DNA of 8,475 nucleotides, taken from the NCBI GenBank assembly GCA_003973375.1, contig QNYL01000066.1:1-8475 (forward strand), read 5' to 3'. The translations under genes and the position numbers were made by a program. Each line of letters begins with the position of its first letter. The first letter of the stretch is position 1. The notes beneath the pieces are model-generated. The model saw nothing but the letters and a program-made list of their open reading frames with translations. It ran no database searches and was not told where the DNA came from. Shown here piece after piece: positions 6,350-8,475 of the stretch. This stretch comes from Flavobacteriia bacterium. GTDB taxonomy: Bacteria > Bacteroidota > Bacteroidia > Flavobacteriales > Flavobacteriaceae.

Positions 6350-6357
6350 TAAGTTTG
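6350..6357 (+). promoter_or_regulatory. Candidate -7 element (TAAGTTTG) for the helicase gene
   Basis: TAAGTTTG matches the Bacteroidota -7 consensus TAnnTTTG and ends 19 bases before the helicase ATG. No TTG is present at the usual 17-23-base distance upstream; the nearest is about 32 bases away, so the promoter is incomplete by consensus. A second -7-like sequence, TATTTTTG, occurs at 6297-6304, also without a good -33 element. The rest of this 191-base divergent intergenic region is A/T-rich and holds nothing else I can identify. Confidence 0.4.
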
Positions 6358-6376
6358 TCAATCACATCTGTACAGA

Positions 6377-7804
6377 ATGATAAAGGCTAAAGGCGACTTC
6401 TATAAATCTTTAATAAGAAATTTTCAGTTTACTCCTACATTAAAACAGAATGAATTGTTTTTAATGTTGTCCGATTTTGTTTTTGATGCGCAAAAGAATG
6501 GATTATTTCTGTTAAAAGGCTATGCCGGGACAGGTAAAACATCGGTTATCAGCACTTTGGTTAATAATCTCTGGCAGGTAAGATACAAATCGGTTTTGCT
6601 GGCACCCACAGGAAGGGCTGCAAAAGTGATCTCTAAATATTCCGGAAGGCAGGCATTTACCATACATAAGAAGATTTATTATCCAAAAAAGGCCAGTGGT
6701 GGCGGATTCAGTTTTACGCTTCAGGAAAATAAACATACCCATACACTTTTTATCATAGATGAAGCCTCAATGATACCGGATGCAAGTATTGATGTACGCT
6801 TTTTTGAAAGCAGGTCGCTGCTCGATGATCTGATCAGTTATGTGTATTCAGGTAAAAATTGCAAACTTATCCTGATCGGTGATACGGCACAGCTTCCTCC
6901 GGTAAAACTGGAGATAAGTCCGGCTCTTGACAGATCAGTTCTGGAATATCATTACAGCAAATTGGTTTATGAGATCGAACTGACCGAAGTGATGCGTCAG
7001 CACAGCGAAAGCGGGGTATTGCAAAATGCTACAAAACTCAGAAATATATTAAAGGAAAGAACGGAGGATACTTTTAAATTTAATTTGAATTATAAAGATA
7101 TCATCAGGCTGACGGAAAGAGACGAGATCCTCGATGCTTTTTATTCGGTTTATGATCAGGATAGTGTGGAAGATACCGTGTTGATAGTCCGATCCAATAA
7201 AAGAGCCAATTTATACAATCAGCAGATCAGAAATCATATTCTCGATCGCGAAAGCGAGATTACTACAGGCGATTTTGTGATGGTGGTGAAGAATAATTAT
7301 TTCTGGCTTAAAGATTCTGAAAAAGTAGGTTTTATAGCCAATGGAGATATTTGTGAGATTCTGGAGATCTTCAGGTTTATCGATCTGTACGGCTTCCGTT
7401 TTGCCGAAGTAAAGCTGAGAATGGTGGATTATCCTGATCAGGAAGCTTTTGAAACCGTGATCCTGCTCAATACCTTGCACAGCGAATCTCCTTCACTTAC
7501 CTTCGAAGAGTCGAATAAACTATATCATGAGGTAGCGAAAGATTATGTTGACCTGAAGTCCAAATACAAAATCATGTTGGCCATTAAAAGCAATAAATAT
7601 TTTAATGCCCTGCAGGTGAAATTCTCCTATGCAATGACTTGTCATAAAACACAGGGAGGCCAGTGGAAAAATATTTTTATTGAGCAGCCGTATTTGCCGG
7701 ATAGACAGAATAATTCGTATCTTCGTTGGCTCTATACTGCAGTTACCCGAACACAGGAAAAGTTGTATTTAATAGGATTTAAAGAGGAATATTTTGAAGA
7801 ATAG
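6377..7804 (+). CDS. SF1 DNA helicase, RecD/Dda-like (AAA family ATPase)
   Basis: The 475-residue product is an ATP-dependent DNA helicase of superfamily 1B, close to RecD2 and phage Dda, and presumably acts in DNA repair or recombination in the cytoplasm. The motifs occur in order: a Q-motif-like FTPTLKQNELF (18-28), Walker A GYAGTGKT (48-55, Lys54), motif Ia APTGRAAK (76-83), Walker B IIDEAS (126-131, Asp128-Glu129), motif III GDTAQLPPV (168-176), motif IV EVMRQ (204-208), a late UvrD_C_2-type segment YAMTCHKTQGGQW (418-430) and motif VI YTAVTRTQEKLYL (453-465) with the arginine finger Arg458. It lacks the long N-terminal domain of RecD2, and no recB or recC homologue is nearby, so it is likely a stand-alone helicase. 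The start ATG is the first in frame after the candidate promoter. Its last 11 bases overlap the start of the lipoprotein gene, suggesting coupled translation. Confidence 0.93.
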   Translation: MIKAKGDFYKSLIRNFQFTPTLKQNELFLMLSDFVFDAQKNGLFLLKGYAGTGKTSVISTLVNNLWQVRYKSVLLAPTGRAAKVISKYSGRQAFTIHKKIYYPKKASGGGFSFTLQENKHTHTLFIIDEASMIPDASIDVRFFESRSLLDDLISYVYSGKNCKLILIGDTAQLPPVKLEISPALDRSVLEYHYSKLVYEIELTEVMRQHSESGVLQNATKLRNILKERTEDTFKFNLNYKDIIRLTERDEILDAFYSVYDQDSVEDTVLIVRSNKRANLYNQQIRNHILDRESEITTGDFVMVVKNNYFWLKDSEKVGFIANGDICEILEIFRFIDLYGFRFAEVKLRMVDYPDQEAFETVILLNTLHSESPSLTFEESNKLYHEVAKDYVDLKSKYKIMLAIKSNKYFNALQVKFSYAMTCHKTQGGQWKNIFIEQPYLPDRQNNSYLRWLYTAVTRTQEKLYLIGFKEEYFEE

Positions 7805-8475
7805 AAGATTATTTACTTTAGCTAAAGCGCTCGTTGTTATATCTTTGCTGAGTTCCTGCGCAGCGCATAAAATTGAAAAAAAACTGGTTAAACAGGGAGA
7901 GGAGAATGATTACTTCCGTGGATTGGTGGTTTACAATACTAAAAAAGGTAAAGAGATCATCAATTATAATGGTAATAAATATTTTACGCCGGCATCAAAC
8001 ACTAAACTCTTTACTTTTTACACTGCTTTTAGAACCTTACGGGATTCGGTTATCGGATTGCAATACGCACGGAAAAAGGATTCACTGATCATTAAAGGAA
8101 CGGCAGACCCTACTTTTTTATATGGTTTTGATAACAGTAAAACCCTCGAATTTCTTAAAAAGCAAACCGGCAATATCTATTTGGTCGATGAGAGTATTGC
8201 TGAAGATAGTTTTGGTCCGGGATGGGCATGGGATGACTACACCTATGATTATATGCCCGAAAAGAGTCTTTTCCCAATCTATGGTAATATGGTTAAGATA
8301 AATAAAACAAAAAATCAGATCAGTATAGTGCCCGGTCTTTTTAAAGACGATATTGTGGTTGATGCTACTGCCGAAAAGAGAAGAGATTATGATAAAAATG
8401 TATTTTATGTTAAACCCGGTGAGGAGATCAAAGACCTTTTGGTTCCGTTTAAAACTTCCAATCAGTTGCTTGCTG
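7794..8475 (+). CDS. dacB: D-alanyl-D-alanine carboxypeptidase, PBP4 / peptidase S13 family, lipoprotein (C-terminus cut by window edge)
   Basis: A frame open to the window edge (227 codons) starts at TTG 7794; an in-frame TAG at 7773 closes it upstream, and there is no in-frame ATG before the conserved part. The N-terminus MKNRRLFTLAKALVVISLLSSC is a textbook lipoprotein signal with lipobox LSSC (Cys22), so the protein should be lipid-anchored on the periplasmic side or in the outer membrane. The catalytic SxxK motif of penicillin-binding proteins appears as FTPASNTKLFTF, with Ser68 as nucleophile and Lys71 beside it. Further S13-like pieces are the strand LIIKGTADPTF, the W-x-W-DDYTYDYMPEKS segment and YGNMV. 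Family members trim or cross-cut peptidoglycan stem peptides. The SxN and KTG motifs should lie beyond the edge. Expression probably depends on translation through the overlapping helicase gene. The family call is fairly firm; the exact substrate is not shown. Confidence 0.85.
   Translation, partial: MKNRRLFTLAKALVVISLLSSCAAHKIEKKLVKQGEENDYFRGLVVYNTKKGKEIINYNGNKYFTPASNTKLFTFYTAFRTLRDSVIGLQYARKKDSLIIKGTADPTFLYGFDNSKTLEFLKKQTGNIYLVDESIAEDSFGPGWAWDDYTYDYMPEKSLFPIYGNMVKINKTKNQISIVPGLFKDDIVVDATAEKRRDYDKNVFYVKPGEEIKDLLVPFKTSNQLLA

Noticed and set aside
7873..8088. Plus-strand open frame of 71 codons inside the carboxypeptidase gene
   Set aside because: The overlapping frame from TTG 7794 has a lipoprotein signal, the SxxK motif and S13-like segments, so this frame is a shadow.

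Overview
The window looks like chromosomal DNA from a member of the Bacteroidota, most likely a flavobacterium. The DNA is AT-rich, Shine-Dalgarno sequences are essentially absent, and one intergenic region carries the Bacteroidota-type promoter (TTG, 17 bases, TAnnTTTG). Several families are typical of that group: a DUF2141 protein, a LytS-type kinase carrying a 2TM domain, a DUF3822 protein beside rsmD, and a short ECF sigma factor followed by a small two-helix membrane protein. I see no mobile element, CRISPR array, tRNA or rRNA.

Region 1 (1-791, minus strand) holds an ECF sigma factor with a GTG start. Four bases downstream begins a membrane protein that is cut off by the window edge. A candidate ECF-type promoter lies just upstream of the sigma gene.

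Region 2 (999-3968, plus strand, divergent from the sigma gene) is a signalling cluster. It encodes a secreted DUF2141 protein, a membrane histidine kinase ending in a 2TM domain, a free 2TM protein that is a paralogue of the kinase tail, and a LytTR-type response regulator. The kinase and the 2TM gene share one base (TAATG). The whole set reads as one two-component system with an exported accessory protein.

Region 3 (4098-6185, minus strand) is a three-gene operon: a membrane-anchored protein of unknown function, a DUF3822 protein, and the 16S rRNA methyltransferase RsmD. The genes overlap, and a near-consensus promoter sits just upstream at 6217-6244.

Region 4 (6377-8475, plus strand) holds a RecD/Dda-like SF1 helicase. 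It overlaps by 11 bases a TTG-initiated gene for a lipoprotein D-Ala-D-Ala carboxypeptidase of the PBP4 (peptidase S13) family, which runs off the right edge.

Most of this is ordinary core-type gene content. The parts most worth a second look are the kinase with its paralogous 2TM tail and partner, and the uncharacterised membrane protein plus DUF3822 pair upstream of rsmD. Nothing here demonstrates a wholly new system.
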